Source of the DNA: Saccharina japonica
Lineage: Eukaryota; Sar; Phaeophyceae; Laminariales; Laminariaceae
Direction: 5' to 3'
Assembly (NCBI GenBank): GCA_008828725.1
Contig: MEHQ01000752.1
Coordinates: forward strand, 183,635 to 247,634
DNA: 64,000 nt
Shown here: one piece after another, positions 46,306 to 57,512 of the stretch
How the letters are laid out: each line of letters starts with the position of its first letter
How positions within the stretch are numbered: position 1 is the first letter of the stretch
Notes under the pieces: model-generated
Seen by the model: only the letters and a program-made list of their open reading frames with translations
Database searches by the model: none
What the model was told of the DNA's origin: nothing
Program-made: the position numbers and the translations under genes

Positions 46306-47052
46306 TCACCAAAAACGAAGTACATTTCGACCCCAACACAAATACCAAGTCGACTTCGATCCCGATACTAAACCACCCCCATCCATAAACGATAAGTTAA
46401 TTTCGACCCCAACACTGAAATCAAGTAATGTTCGATCCCGAATCTAAAATCAAGTTTTTTTAGATGCCAACTCTAAAAACAAGTCTATTTCGATGCCCCG
46501 ACACAAATACAAAGTAATTTCGACTGACCACACGAACTCCAAGTCGATTACGATCCTCACACTAAAACCTAATCAATTTGGATCCCGACACTAAAATCAA
46601 GTCATTATTGGCCCACCAACAAAAAACTATTAATAGCTCACTTTCGATCGAGGCACTAAATAAAACAGCAATTACGTATGATAAAGAAAGGAGTGAGACT
46701 TGACATACATCCATGTACGCTATAGGTTTCCTTTTCGTTTTGGCTGTGGCTTTGATTTTCTTCTGTTCGAGGATGCTTATGAGTGATCAATATTGAAGCT
46801 CGTGCTGCATATTTTCGGGGGGCAAACGAAATAATAAAAACCAAGTCAATTTCAATCCCTTCTGAAATCAAGTCCATTTCGACCTCCCGCACTGAAAGCA
46901 AGTTAATTTCGTTCATTTCCTGCCCGCTACACAAAAAACAAGTCAATACATACCACCCACAAAAAAACGAGTCAATTTGGAACCAACACTGAAACCAAGT
47001 CATTTCCGGCCCGCTCACAAAAACCAAGTCAATTTATATATATATATATATG
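46306..47052 (+). repeat. Degenerate 29 bp tandem array
   Basis: About seventeen units of 28-30 bp follow the pattern CAAGTCAATTTCGATCCCG then ACACTAAAAT. The first block spans about 46,306-46,655 and the second 46,830-47,040. A roughly 180 bp non-matching insert between them resembles sequence near 11,925-11,975. The array ends in (TA)n. Single related units occur near 53,000, and inverted ones at 43,119-43,215. The units are diverged from one another, unlike a young satellite. Confidence 0.82.
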
Positions 47053-47260
47053 TTGTTTGCTTTTCATGTTCGTCCTTGCGCCACTCCCCTAGGCACGTCC
47101 CGGAGGGGAACCTTGTATGTATAGTCCATCCGGTTAAATTTTGCCATCTTGTGACCTCCACTTTTTCTCGCTCAATTTTGAGAATTGTGAGGCGAAACAA
47201 AGTTCGCAAGAACCGCGGGGTCGAGAGGAACTCAAATCCGGTCCTAATTTTTATTAAAAA

Positions 47261-47323
47261 AAAATTGGCCACTTTTGGCCATTTTTGAGAAAAATTGGCC
47301 ACTTTTGGCCACTTTTGAGAAAA
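47261..47323 (+). repeat. 30 bp tandem duplication (TTGGCCACTTTTGGCC)
   Basis: Two head-to-tail copies of AAAATTGGCCACTTTTGGCC plus TTTTTGAGA. The GGCCACTTTTGGCC core is itself palindromic in composition. Confidence 0.85.
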
Positions 47324-50228
47324 AGGGCCCAAATTTGAAGAAAAAAAAACAAAAAACGTACTTTTTGCTCCTGTATACTGCTGTACATTAGGAATAGCAC
47401 GCGCATACGCCAATATCGACGATGCTTTCTTTCCCACCTCCTCATAAACCCATACTGTTGTGCAGTGCACGTATTCTAGAATATCATATCATATCGTATA
47501 GAATAGAATACTATAATACAAGTATATAGAATATAATGGAGTAGTACCACCACCACCACACCAACGCCACGCCAACAGCACGCTCAACGCCACAATAGCA
47601 TCCATCCACCTTCCCACCACCACCGCGCCAACATCACCATTAATAGCTCCAGCAACGCCTCACAAACTCTCTATTCTACATAGATAGTGTATTCTACTAT
47701 TCGGTCTTGAATGACTTCAACATGTCATCGATGGCGGCATTAGAAGCAATATGGGCTTCGCGCGCCGCGGCGAGGGCAGCCTGCTCTTTGGTCTTACGCC
47801 CAGCCCTCTGCATTGACTATTAATAGTGCTTGTGTGTGGGTGCGATCTCCCGCGTGTTTGTCTGTGTTCATGTGTGTGTATATACATCATCAGTGGCTCT
47901 ATGTATGTGGGTGTGTGTCGCTCTGAAACTTTGAGCGGCCATATCTCGCTCATTTGTTTTTTTTTTTAACAAAATATTAAAAATCCCCTAGGTGCAGGTC
48001 CAATTCGTCCGAATCCATTGAGTTTTTCGGGATCGTAGGATCAGTTATTCCACATAAAACGAAATCAATTTCGCCCCCCATATGAGGTTTTCTGGCTTTT
48101 TCTCCCCCGAATCTCGTCAAAACAAAAAAGAGTTGACTTCACATGAAGCTGGTCGACGAGATCTGTTCAAAACCGGTGTCAAAAATAAATAGGCGCCACA
48201 CGTTCGTTCATATAAAACCAAATAAAATCACGCAAACAATCAACGGATTTGCGAATATCTCGCCAACAAAATAAAAAATGAAAAATCTGATCCTAACAAA
48301 AGACCCGCCTGAAAGAGAGTTTTTTAACGGTATATTCCATGGCACCAAGGGGTAATTTTGTCGTCCATAATAAATTCTCAGTTTGCAAAACTGAGTCTCT
48401 GTTTCGGGAATTCAATCCTGTCTGTCTGTCTGTCTGTCTGTCTTACTTGGTTTTCCCCACTCAAGAGGCTCACCCCCTCGGAAATTTGATTCTCGAAATC
48501 CCTTGTCTGACCCCGCCCCCGACCGCACAGACCCTCTCTACTCATCACATTACGGGCACCCTCGAAGTTTCAGCTTGTTTGGCGTGGCCTGGGTGGTGTT
48601 GTGTTGATTTTGGCCAACCTTGTCGGGCTACCCTTCGCTACCTTCGGGTCTTCGCTCGACCTCCGGTCTTCTCGTAACGATTATTAGGTGCATTTGTACA
48701 TTTTGTGACCATCGAAATGTACCTTATATTTCCGGCCGGAGTGGCAACGTGACGGAAGTCTCCCAAGCAGAAAAGCATCGAACGTGAGAGACACTACCGC
48801 GTTCCAACTCGACGACCGGCTGCTGCGCACTCGCGTCCTCGTTATCCAACCTTTCCCCCTCGGCTCCTCTGGAGCGACGGGCCACATCCGTCCCTGCCCC
48901 GCCCTCTCCGTCTCTCACTTCCTCTCCCGGTGTCACTCTCTCTCGTCTCCCAGTTCCCCTCTTCTCCGCGGCATCCCACCCCCGACTTGCGAGTCAGAAG
49001 TTTGTTACTCTGATGATATTGCTGTATGTAAATGGTAGAGTGTTTGCGTTTTTTGTTTTTTTTACTTTTACTTCTCTAAAAATTCTCCCGAAGGGAGGAT
49101 TTGAGGTAAATGTTTGAAAACACGGCAAAAATATACTTTAGAGAAGTATGTTTTTGATCAAAAGTTACGGTAACTTTTGTCTCTCAGTTTGATTGGCCTA
49201 CACGCACCGAGCATTCTACCGACGCAGAACGCCCCAAATTATGGGAGATATCTCCCATAGGCCCCAACTAGAGCCCCAACCTTGCTGCTTGCTCTACACA
49301 ACACAACAACCGGTGGGAGCACAGAGGCTCGAGAGGTGTAGCTACAGTATGATACGGACGAGCGGTGCTGGATTTGCCTAACGGGGCGCCGGCGGACTGC
49401 TGGCGGCCCGCTACGGTACGCTCCCGCCGGCTTGGTGTCGTGGAGGATGCGCTGTTCAGAAGAACTACTCGTACGAGTCGTACTCGTATGGAGACGTACT
49501 CGTACCGCCTTGCTCGTAGAGCGCGACAGGATGACAAATCGTCGTGTATCATTTCAATTTCACCACACTGCGGTAGCAGCAGTAGCAGCACTAGCAGCAG
49601 TGGCGGCGCGCCGCCACGGTCTATATATGTCGGGCGCCGGGCGGGCTTGGAGCGGAGCGTGCTGGCGCGGTGTCGCGCGTAGGTCGTGGGCAGCAGCAGG
49701 AGCAGCACACGACGACAAGAATAGTCGGACGCAAAATCGAAAAAAGCAAAAACGGAAGCTGTTGCTTCTGCTGCTATCTCTGCTGCTGCTTCTGCTGCTC
49801 TGCTGCTGCTCCTGCTGCCGCTGCTGCTGGGGCTGCCGATGCTGCTGGGGCTGCCGCTACGTAGCTGCAGCCACCGGTGCTGCTGCTTGCGGTCGTGGGA
49901 TAGCAGCTGCGGCACTGCGGTTATACCCCTGCCGCCGCCACCGTTGCTGGGCTGCCGTTCCTCTCGTACGCTACTTTTTGTTTTCGTTGTTTGTTTGGTT
50001 TGCCGCATTGCCTCACCCCACTTCCCTTTTCATTTTCGGAGGCGTCGCCTGCAGGATTTTTTTTACTTCTATCGGAAACACACCGAAACCACGAGGGGAA
50101 GGGAATTGACTTTTTGAGCGGAAGGAAAGTAAATATATTTTTTACTTCTATCGCAAACACTCTATTATTAGTAAATCGTTTATACCTCGTACATACCCGT
50201 ACGAGTACTATTAATAACTTCTTCTGCT
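47324..50228. other. Intergenic, nothing recognised
   Basis: Contains a (CTGT)n run at 48,419-48,442, CAC-rich sequence near 47,545-47,640 and a CTG-rich stretch at 49,760-49,860. Reading frames through the latter are low-complexity Leu/Cys/Ala polymers. No supported gene, RNA or element ends. Confidence 0.45.
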
Positions 50229-50674
50229 GTGCTGCTCCTTCTTACTTACGTTCGCCCGTATCTGATACGCTAATTAGTTCTGCCGTGTACGTGCTGGTTC
50301 CAGGGTATAGATTCTTGAAAGTAAAATTGATGGATTGCTACGTAGACGATACAATACTACGTATATAGTGCCGGCTGTTCGGTTAGCTCCCCCACGTGAG
50401 CCAATACCACATTGTTCAAAAAACAAAATCCCAATCTAACTACGTACCACTCTGAACCGAAATATAAGGACCATTTAAATAAAAAGTTAATGTAAAAGTG
50501 TTTCTTATATTTCGGGTCAGAGTCCTGTATACGAGAACGATATGTAACATATTTTGAATACATATACGAGTACTATTCATATGTTGTTGTGTCCATAGGC
50601 GCTCTTACTTATGTTCGCCCGTATCTGATACGCTAATTAGCTCTGCCGTGTACGTGCTGGTTCAAGGGTATAGA
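50229..50674 (+). repeat. Direct duplication flanking a MITE
   Basis: About 80 bp (CGTATCTGATACGCTAATTA, TCTGCCGTGTACGTGCTGGT, GGGTATAGAT) occur at 50,229-50,313 and 50,597-50,674. The right copy is followed at once by a partial Stowaway-like MITE. Confidence 0.85.
50447..50527. mobile_element. 81 bp Stowaway-like MITE (TA-flanked)
   Basis: Left end CCACTCTGAACCGAAATATA; right end, reversed, CAGGACTCTGACCCGAAATA. Flanked by TA on both sides. The CCGAAATATAAG core is reminiscent of Stowaway (Tc1/mariner) MITE termini. Related to 15,428-15,507. Confidence 0.75.
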
Positions 50675-50722
50675 TGAAACGTTAATATAAAAGTGTTTCT
50701 TATATGTCGGGTCAGAGTGGTA
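50675..50722. mobile_element. Partial Stowaway-like MITE end
   Basis: Carries AAAAGTGTTTCTTATAT, TCGGGTCAGAGTGG and a flanking TA, matching the right half of the element at 50,447-50,527. The left half is absent. Confidence 0.7.
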
Positions 50723-50895
50723 CGAGACAGTGCGGGGCCTCAGCGTACCACATATTTCCAATGATACGTGGAACAGACACGAGACCACACATGAACACGA
50801 AAATACAGTACGTCATACACAACGGTTGACAGCCCGTTTTCATGGACCCTATTCGTAATGCATTCGTTTATACCTGTATCAGATATTGAAAATCC

Positions 50896-50970
50896 TGCGG
50901 TGCGGTTCGGTGCGGTTTTCAGATATCGGGAATCTTGCGGTGCGGTTCGGTGCGTTTTTCAGATATCGTG
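50896..50970 (+). repeat. 40 bp tandem duplication (GGTGCGGTTC)
   Basis: Two adjacent units contain TGCGGTGCGGTTCGGTGCG then TTTTCAGATATCG. Related GGTGCGGTTTT words recur at 53,085-53,195. Confidence 0.8.
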
Positions 50971-52614
50971 TCCTTCGAAGGTGAAAACTAATTAATGACT
51001 TGAATTAGTATGAATTAATTAAAAAACTGGCGTTGTATCGTAGGCTTTGGAGAATGTACGAAACGGGAGCCGGGTGTCGCAGGAAATATAATGATTTCTT
51101 CCCGCAGGAAAATACTGTGTTGATTTGGAGGGGCTGCGGAAAGTTTGGTCCATTGTGTTATACTGCTTGCCCTGGCGGCAGAGTTGCGGCAATCAATGTA
51201 AAAAAATAATATTATGGTGGTATGAATACAGCGAAGTGATGTACATGATAAGGAGTCACACTCGTACTGGCATTGCAACGTGAGCCTCCGGAAGTACTAC
51301 AAATAGGCACTTTCCTGAAGAACGTAGACTAGTTTACACAATGTGGACACAACAGCCTAGCGCTCCATTACGTGCTATAGTAGTAAACTGGTGTCTAGAT
51401 AAACAGGATGAACACGATAATAATAGCAGGTATTAGCGTTGCGAGGTAACTACGTAAAGTATTTGTCAACAATGATGTACTCGTATTATGGTGGGTTAAT
51501 ATATTGATGCACTCATTCCTTGTGTAGTTTTGCTGCATGGGCGTCATGTTATGAATTGCTCCCGCTGGATCGGGGTCGACAGCAGTAATTTTCAGTTGTG
51601 AGACGGCATTATTATTCATGATGTCTTTACGCAGAGCCTTTGTCGGGCATTATTCGGTGCATTGTTTGTCGTTCCGAGAGACCTCGCATGCTTGCTAACG
51701 TATTATAGAGCATGTCCATACATATTTAACTGCGAAGGGGACATGGCTACCGTACGAAGTGCAATTAGTTTCCTGTTTTCGACAACAAGACCTAGAATAA
51801 ACAAACGAACAAACGAACGTGTTTTACGTCGGGAAGATGTGAGAAAAATCCTACCCGCTGTTTGGGTAACGGTGTGTGTGTCGCCATATTCATGCATGCT
51901 GTGTGAGTTCAGCCTGGTGCTATTGTTTCTAGTGGCTGGTCCCCAGTGTAGTGTGATGTGCTAATGGCGACTACTACCGCAGATAATTTGTTGAGTTATT
52001 TGGGCATTGCATTTATTTGCCGTAATTTGCTGCGACTTGGATTTGGTGTTATTTATAACATGTGGCTGGTGACTGGAGACCACTACAACAATATGCAGCG
52101 AAACTTGTATTCGTGAGAGCTACGTACAAGTATGGTAGAAAAGAGACGGTCACACCGCCCGAACTGTCGAATGCAGTTTTGATCAACCGGCGACTTGGGA
52201 CTGTACGTAGCATTGTTACTTACTTGCGGTTGGGCATGCTAATGTACGTATTTTTCTGTAAGTTGTATTTACCTGGTATCGCGTTTTTGCGCTGGACACT
52301 ACAATACAGCAGTGGAGATCACCACTACGACTATGGGAGGCAGAACAAGCGTACGATTCGCACATGCGACATGTACGCAAGAGAAGGCACGGTGACTGTC
52401 GTTTGCGGTCGATCGGGATCTAGCGGTATTGCTCGCTTCTTGTGATTGGCCCGATTGAGGATAAGATCTCTCCCTTGCAGTGATTGGCCATATATGGATA
52501 TTTACTTGCTAGACGATTGTGGAAGGCACCCTCCACCCCCCTCCCCCCATCTGTCACTCTGTTTTGACTTCCTCCACCACAACAAGCCTGACGTATTCCT
52601 TCACACCTCCCTGG
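50971..52614. other. Intergenic, nothing recognised
   Basis: Reading frames here (for example 52,062-52,445, plus) have no motif or convincing composition. No repeat ends seen. Confidence 0.45.
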
Positions 52615-52871
52615 CAAAGATCGCCCACCACCGACTGCCTACACCTGAAGCGAATGGTACGTCAAGGCGCCATCGCCTTAAACGTTTTGCAAGGGACCGG
52701 CATCGTTGCCATCGAAAGCAGCTACGGAATCCGTGAAGCGGCCAAGGCACACGGCTCGAAGTGTCAGCCGGGTGGAGTGGGGGAAGTAATTAAGCCGATT
52801 TCGTGGGTGATTTCTACCACGAACGAAGAGCACGTTGGCGGAAAATTCCAGGACGTACGTAACCAAGAAGC
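52615..52871 (+). other. Coding-like stretch, unassigned
   Basis: The plus-strand frame includes MVRQGAIALNVLQGTGIVAI, ESSYGIREAAKAHGSK and EVIKPISWVISTTNEEHVGG. Composition and codon use are more protein-like than neighbouring sequence. A GTACGT donor-like site follows at about 52,855. It could be an exon of a host gene or a transposon remnant. I recognise no family. Confidence 0.3.
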
Positions 52872-54479
52872 CGCCCCTTTTAGCAGAATTAATTAATTAA
52901 ATGCACCTCCATATTCTTCTCCCTCATTCGCAAAATTAATTAATTATACCCCCCCATACCACGAACAACCTACTGCATATTATTCGGCCCGCTCACGAAA
53001 ACCAAGTCATCTATAGACTTCTATGTATGCTATTGTTCCTAGTATTCATATTATTAGTGTGATGCAGTGATGGAGATCTGGTTGAAAATGCTACGGTGCG
53101 CTTTTGTTCTGCGATTTTTCCTACGGTGTGGTTCGCTGCGGTTTTCAGCAATCTGGAATGGTACGGTGCTGTTCGGTGCGGTTTTTTACCATATCCAAAA
53201 ACATACGCTTGATTTAAGTAAAAAGTATCTCTTGAAAGTAAAATGGATGGTTGACTTCCTATTTTTAGCTCCGGTGAGTTCAAACGTTCCGCTTACAAAA
53301 TGAATTGACGCTGACAGATGACAGACCCGTCGAGGGAGATGGCAGCAGCAGCTGTTGTTTCCTTGGTATAAAACACGGAAGAAAGCACACCCCCCTTAGA
53401 TAACACCCCCCCCACATAAGCACACCGGGTGATATGTTTTTTACTTCGTTTTTTTACCGTCACTTTATCACCGGGGGTACGTTAGATAACGCACCCCCTA
53501 CGTGTGTACGCCTGAAAACAGTGTCAAAATCCACATATATCACACCGCGTGGTGGATGGATATCATTCACAATTCACAATGTATATAGTAGCCACTCTAA
53601 CTACTACCAGATAATACTCCACAAGAGAAAAACACAACCAAACTGAGAACAGCGCTCGATTGCATTTCATCGAGGGCAATAACAATTATTTATTGTATGG
53701 TCAAATGATGGCAAAATTTAACCGGATGGACCATATGTATCGTTTATTTTTTGTCTATGGTAGTGTTGGGGCTTCGTAGTTGGATGACGTCCTGTCCTTA
53801 CAGCTGTATGTTTTTATTAGGGCATTACGTAGTAAGAGTTTGTGACGTCTTGTATCACGGTGCAGTCTACCTGGGTGTTACGTCGTGCTGGTATAATGTC
53901 TATATTGCTGACGTGTGGTGCTGTCTGCCGCATTTTGTTATGATATTATTGACGTGATCATTACGGTTTGAGTGCTGGGGTCCGGGCCGTTGAAGGTTGG
54001 CGTGACGCCGTGAAGTTCGCAGCTTGTCCAACCCGGGACGGCTCGACGTTGCGGTGGGTGCATTGACCCAGAACAGGACACAGAACAAGCTGGAGCGGGA
54101 AAGTTGCCTCTTTGTAGCTTTAGTTGCCCTGCGCCTCTTCGCTATTCAATGCAAAATATATGAAAAGTGTAGACCAGCCGTGTCGAAGTTAGTAAATATC
54201 ATGAACGACGACAAAGGGTTCGCTGCAGCCACACGTACGCTACGAGTGTGATGCTGGCCCGGCCAGTTTCTGTGGTGGCTCTTTTTTTTCACATGCATAC
54301 GTCGTATTGCTTTTTTCGAATGACACAAGACACTATCGCTGCATTCGCAGGCGATTACGTACAAGTGCATGCTGTTCGGTGCTCGTCGCGGAGAGTTTGC
54401 CAGTTTGTCAGTGCCTCTTTTGGCTTGCATTATTTGGGATTGTCATGGTGCGTTTTTTTGGCTCGCATTTTTGTTTTTT
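52872..54479. other. Intergenic, nothing recognised
   Basis: AT-rich with short C runs (52,949; 53,400). At about 53,695-53,735 a segment GATGGCAAAATTTAACCGGA is the inverse of one near 47,124-47,150. No gene supported. Confidence 0.45.
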
Positions 54480-54646
54480 CATCCCATTTAGTATCTTCGC
54501 CCTTCCTTTCTCTCTCCTTCCTGGTCGTAACTCAGATCCGGGGTCACAAAGTACGCTCTTCTCCCTCCTCCCCCACTACGGTTCTTGCCTTGCATTTTTT
54601 ATCGCGAGAAGTTTTCAGCACTTTCTTCTCTCGTCGACTTGCGTCG
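54480..54646 (+). repeat. Dispersed repeat R1, copy b
   Basis: Direct counterpart of 1,607-1,774, with the same order of landmarks and a few short indels. Confidence 0.8.
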
Positions 54647-54825
54647 GCATTATTTGGGATAATAAATACCTGGTGTATACGTAGAGGTAGGCCATATACG
54701 GATGTTTTGCTCAACCAGTATTGAGCGGCAATGGACTAAAAAATGTTCTCAAACAAACGATGTATACGTACACGTATGTTGTTGTTGTCTTCACATTAAA
54801 CTCGTTTCAGTTGCTAATCCCTATG

Positions 54826-55097
54826 TGTGTGTGTGTGTTCTTCACATTAAACCTTCCTTTCTACCCGTCGACATCCAGCACACCCAGTGTCCGTGCCGAT
54901 TCATCATCCTAAAAAGGTACCAGTTCTGTGGTCACAAAACTACGACACAGAGATACTACGCTCAGTGCAGTAAGCAGAGCAGACAATGCAATGCCATATA
55001 CGACAGGCAAGACCTACCCTGCTAGCAATCCAGGTGCATGCAAGAGAAAAAAAGAGAAAAAAAGGAAAAAAGCGAAAAGGAAAAAATAATAAAAAGT
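54826..55097 (+). repeat. SINE-like repeat R2, copy b (with A-rich tail)
   Basis: The best preserved copy. It has a GT run, TTCTTCACATTAAACC, CTACCCGTCGACATCCAGCA, TGTCCGTGCCGATTC, GGTACCAGTTCTGTGGTCAC, GACAGGCAAGACCTACCCTG and CTAGCAATCCAGGTGCATG. An A/G-rich tail follows at 55,041-55,097. The tail at one fixed end and the varied orientations suggest retroposition. The frame over the body is open and cysteine-rich as in copy a. No pol III A box was recognised, so origin from a cellular mRNA is also possible. Confidence 0.75.
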
Positions 55098-56287
55098 AAA
55101 TATACTGAAGTAAATCAACAATCAAGCAACCAAACAAAAAGCATGACAAAGTAAAAGAAAGAAAGTGTCGTGCTTCTCCCAGAGGAGATGCGACCTCCAA
55201 TAAAAAAACAAATGAAATGAAACGAAATGAAATGAAATGGACCGAAACAGCGCCAACAGAGCAAGATAAAGAACGACAGGAAAGGACAGCCAGCCGGAGC
55301 ACACCAAAGGCACCTTCCAGCCAGCCGAGGCAGGTTTGTGCCCGTAGTACAGGCAGGTTCTACAATATAATCGTGGATCGATACCTACCATCGAGGAACA
55401 TGTTTTCTGGGTCAAATTTTGATCGTGAGCGAAAAACAACTCTTAAACAATAACGAAGTACGAAAATCGAGATTCGTTCTCATCGGAAAGGCAATTCTCA
55501 TTTAGGAAAAGCGGCTGTTATGTGATGAGGGGTTGGGGTGGGGTTGTTTCCCTCCAGCAGCTTTCGCGCGCTTCGACCCTCCCGCACCAAAGAGACCCGT
55601 GGCTGGCACTAATAGGGAAGGCGGAGAAACAAAGGCAAAAGCGATCACGGTAACATAAATAAGTAAAACAAAGTATATGAAGCAAATGATGCGAGGGGCT
55701 GTAGCATCGCTGTCGTGCCCCCCTTGAGAAGCAACAACAAGGAAAAAAAAATAAAAATAAGAAATATAAAACAAACAAACAAACAAACAAACAAAGGGAA
55801 AGTGGCCGTCAGGGGCTACTGGTGTGAGTTCTTTCAAGGTGCACAGTTCACCGGCTGCGCAGGGCATGGTGTTCCTCTGCTGGTGGTGCCGGTAGGTGTA
55901 CTGCTGTTGCTCTATTAATAGTGCGTATTGTGTGTCGATGTAGATGTGCAGCAACAGGGGGTAGAAAAAGCGGCCAAACTAATGAACCGGCATTATTGAG
56001 GGGCGAACAAAAGTGGCGGCACCGGCATTATAACGGGCGTGTCCGGTGTAATGCCGGTTCGGCATTAAAGCGGGTTCCTGCCGTGCCAAGCGATTTCACC
56101 GGCATTATAAAGGGCACCGGCATTATTAAACCGGCATTATAGAGGGACCACTACTGCTGTATAGAGACCACCCATGATGGCAGGTTTCGTAGACCGGACA
56201 TTGGTTTAATGTGCTGTAAATCCACGGTTGGCATTTATTCGTGATCAGAGCTTGACGATATCTGCGCAGTACCCGATCCTCCACAAT
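55098..56287. other. Intergenic with simple repeats
   Basis: An (AATGA)n-like run at 55,210-55,240, (CAAA)n at 55,766-55,796, and repeated ACCGGCATTAT words at 55,985-56,145 (five or so, both orientations). No gene supported. Confidence 0.5.
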
Positions 56288-56352
56288 TTGTGTGGTGTGT
56301 GTTCTTCGCATTGAACCATTAGTTGTACCCGTCGACATCCACACACCCAGTG

Positions 56353-57379
56353 ATGATGTGAACCGAAAACCGAAAGTCGGTTTTTTCGGTCGGTTTATTT
56401 CGGTTTTTCCAAACCGAAAACCGACTTTTATTTTTCGGTTTTTCGGTTGCCGAAAAAAAACGAAACCGAAAAACCGACTCGGTTTTTTTCGGTCGGTTTT
56501 TTTTCCTGTCCCGAAAAGCAATAACGCCTACCTACATGGAAACCCCGTTATGAATTGACATGGACACACAGCACACAGCATATAGCACACAGCCCGCACC
56601 AGCAGCGACAACAACAGCCGCACAGGGCACAGGGTACAGCGGTATAGCAGTGCGTCGCGAGACTGCGAAGGATAACCATCTTCGGTTCAGGCGGCAGTGC
56701 TGACTCTGACCTTGAGCCGGAGGCAGAGGCGGGTATACTTACAGCCCCCCCTTCAGCAACCTAGCGTTCTTGATGGTGTTACGACGTAGTAGCTGTACGC
56801 TGCAAAATGTATCTAGCATCTATCATTACATCATACATACATGGTATCTAGACTACACATCAGCAGTTCCCTCATATACACTCAACTAGCAAAGATGAGC
56901 TTCGACGAAATCCTCGAGCTCACCCTGAGCTCACAGCTGTTGTTTTTTTTTTATTTTTTGTAATATAATACTGTCCTACTGTTTTTTTTTATTGTACGTA
57001 GCAACAGCTGTTAAATGTACCTGTATGTAGCTATTTATTGTCGGCTGCAGATTATAAATATGCATGTCGGCCTGTACCGTGTGTGGCGCAGCAGACGCAG
57101 GTACTGCAGGAGGGCTACTTGACACCACACCACGATCTCATCTCGTCACATTATGCCAACACATGCGCGCCGAACCCTTCGAAATGTGGGCCAATTGGCT
57201 ACAGCAGTAGTTTAGTCGGGAAACCGACCGAAAAACCGACCGAAAATGTTCGGTTTCGGTTTCGGTTTTTTTCGGTTTGAAACAAAAACCGACCGAAACC
57301 GACCGACTTCTCGGTGAGAAACCGAAAAACCGATCGAGTCCTTTTTCATTTTCGGTTCACATCACTGCAAACACCACAG
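56353..57379. mobile_element. 1.03 kb insertion with CCGAAAACCG-rich inverted ends
   Basis: It interrupts repeat R2 copy c, with the 11 bp CACACCCAGTG on both sides as a likely target duplication. The left part (56,353-56,515) starts GATGTGAACCGAAAACCG. The right part (57,215-57,366) ends with its complement CGGTTTTCGG-type words and TTCGGTTCACATC. The right inverted repeat lies about 15 bp inside the apparent end, so the exact boundary is uncertain. An 11 bp duplication would fit a Mutator-like transposon, but no transposase is present. Confidence 0.55.
56895..56963 (+). other. 22-codon micro-ORF (MSFDEILELT...)
   Basis: ATG to TAA encodes MSFDEILELTLSSQLL then FFFYFL over a T run. I recall very similar short peptides (MSFDEILDLTA plus an aromatic tail) recurring in predicted proteins of unrelated eukaryotes, apparently tied to repetitive DNA; this is memory, not a search. 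A CAGCTGTTG / CAACAGCTG inverted pair (56,934-57,010) brackets the T-rich tail, so the tract can fold back. It lies inside the 1.03 kb insertion. Confidence 0.4.
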
Positions 57380-57512
57380 CACACCCAGTGTCCGCGCCGA
57401 CTCTTCATGCTAGAGAGATACAAGTTATTATCGGGTCACAAAACCACGGCACAGATGCACTATTAATAATAATCTGCAATGCAGAGCAGACAACGCAACG
57501 CACATATATATA

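Larger units (their letters stand above)
56288..57480 (+). repeat. SINE-like repeat R2, copy c, split by an insertion
   Basis: The 5' part (56,288-56,352: TTCTTCGCATTGAACC, ACCCGTCGACATCCA, ACACCCAGTG) and the following part (57,380-57,480: CACACCCAGTGTCCGCGCCG onward) are collinear with copy b but separated by 1,027 bp. CACACCCAGTG is present on both sides of the insert. Confidence 0.75.

Noticed and set aside
46306-47052. CRISPR-like appearance of a 29 bp repeat array
   Set aside because: Units are contiguous and diverged, with no unique spacers between identical repeats, no cas genes, and a eukaryotic context.
49750-49870. Leu/Cys/Ala-rich reading frames
   Set aside because: They come from CTG/GCTGCTG simple repeat; composition only.
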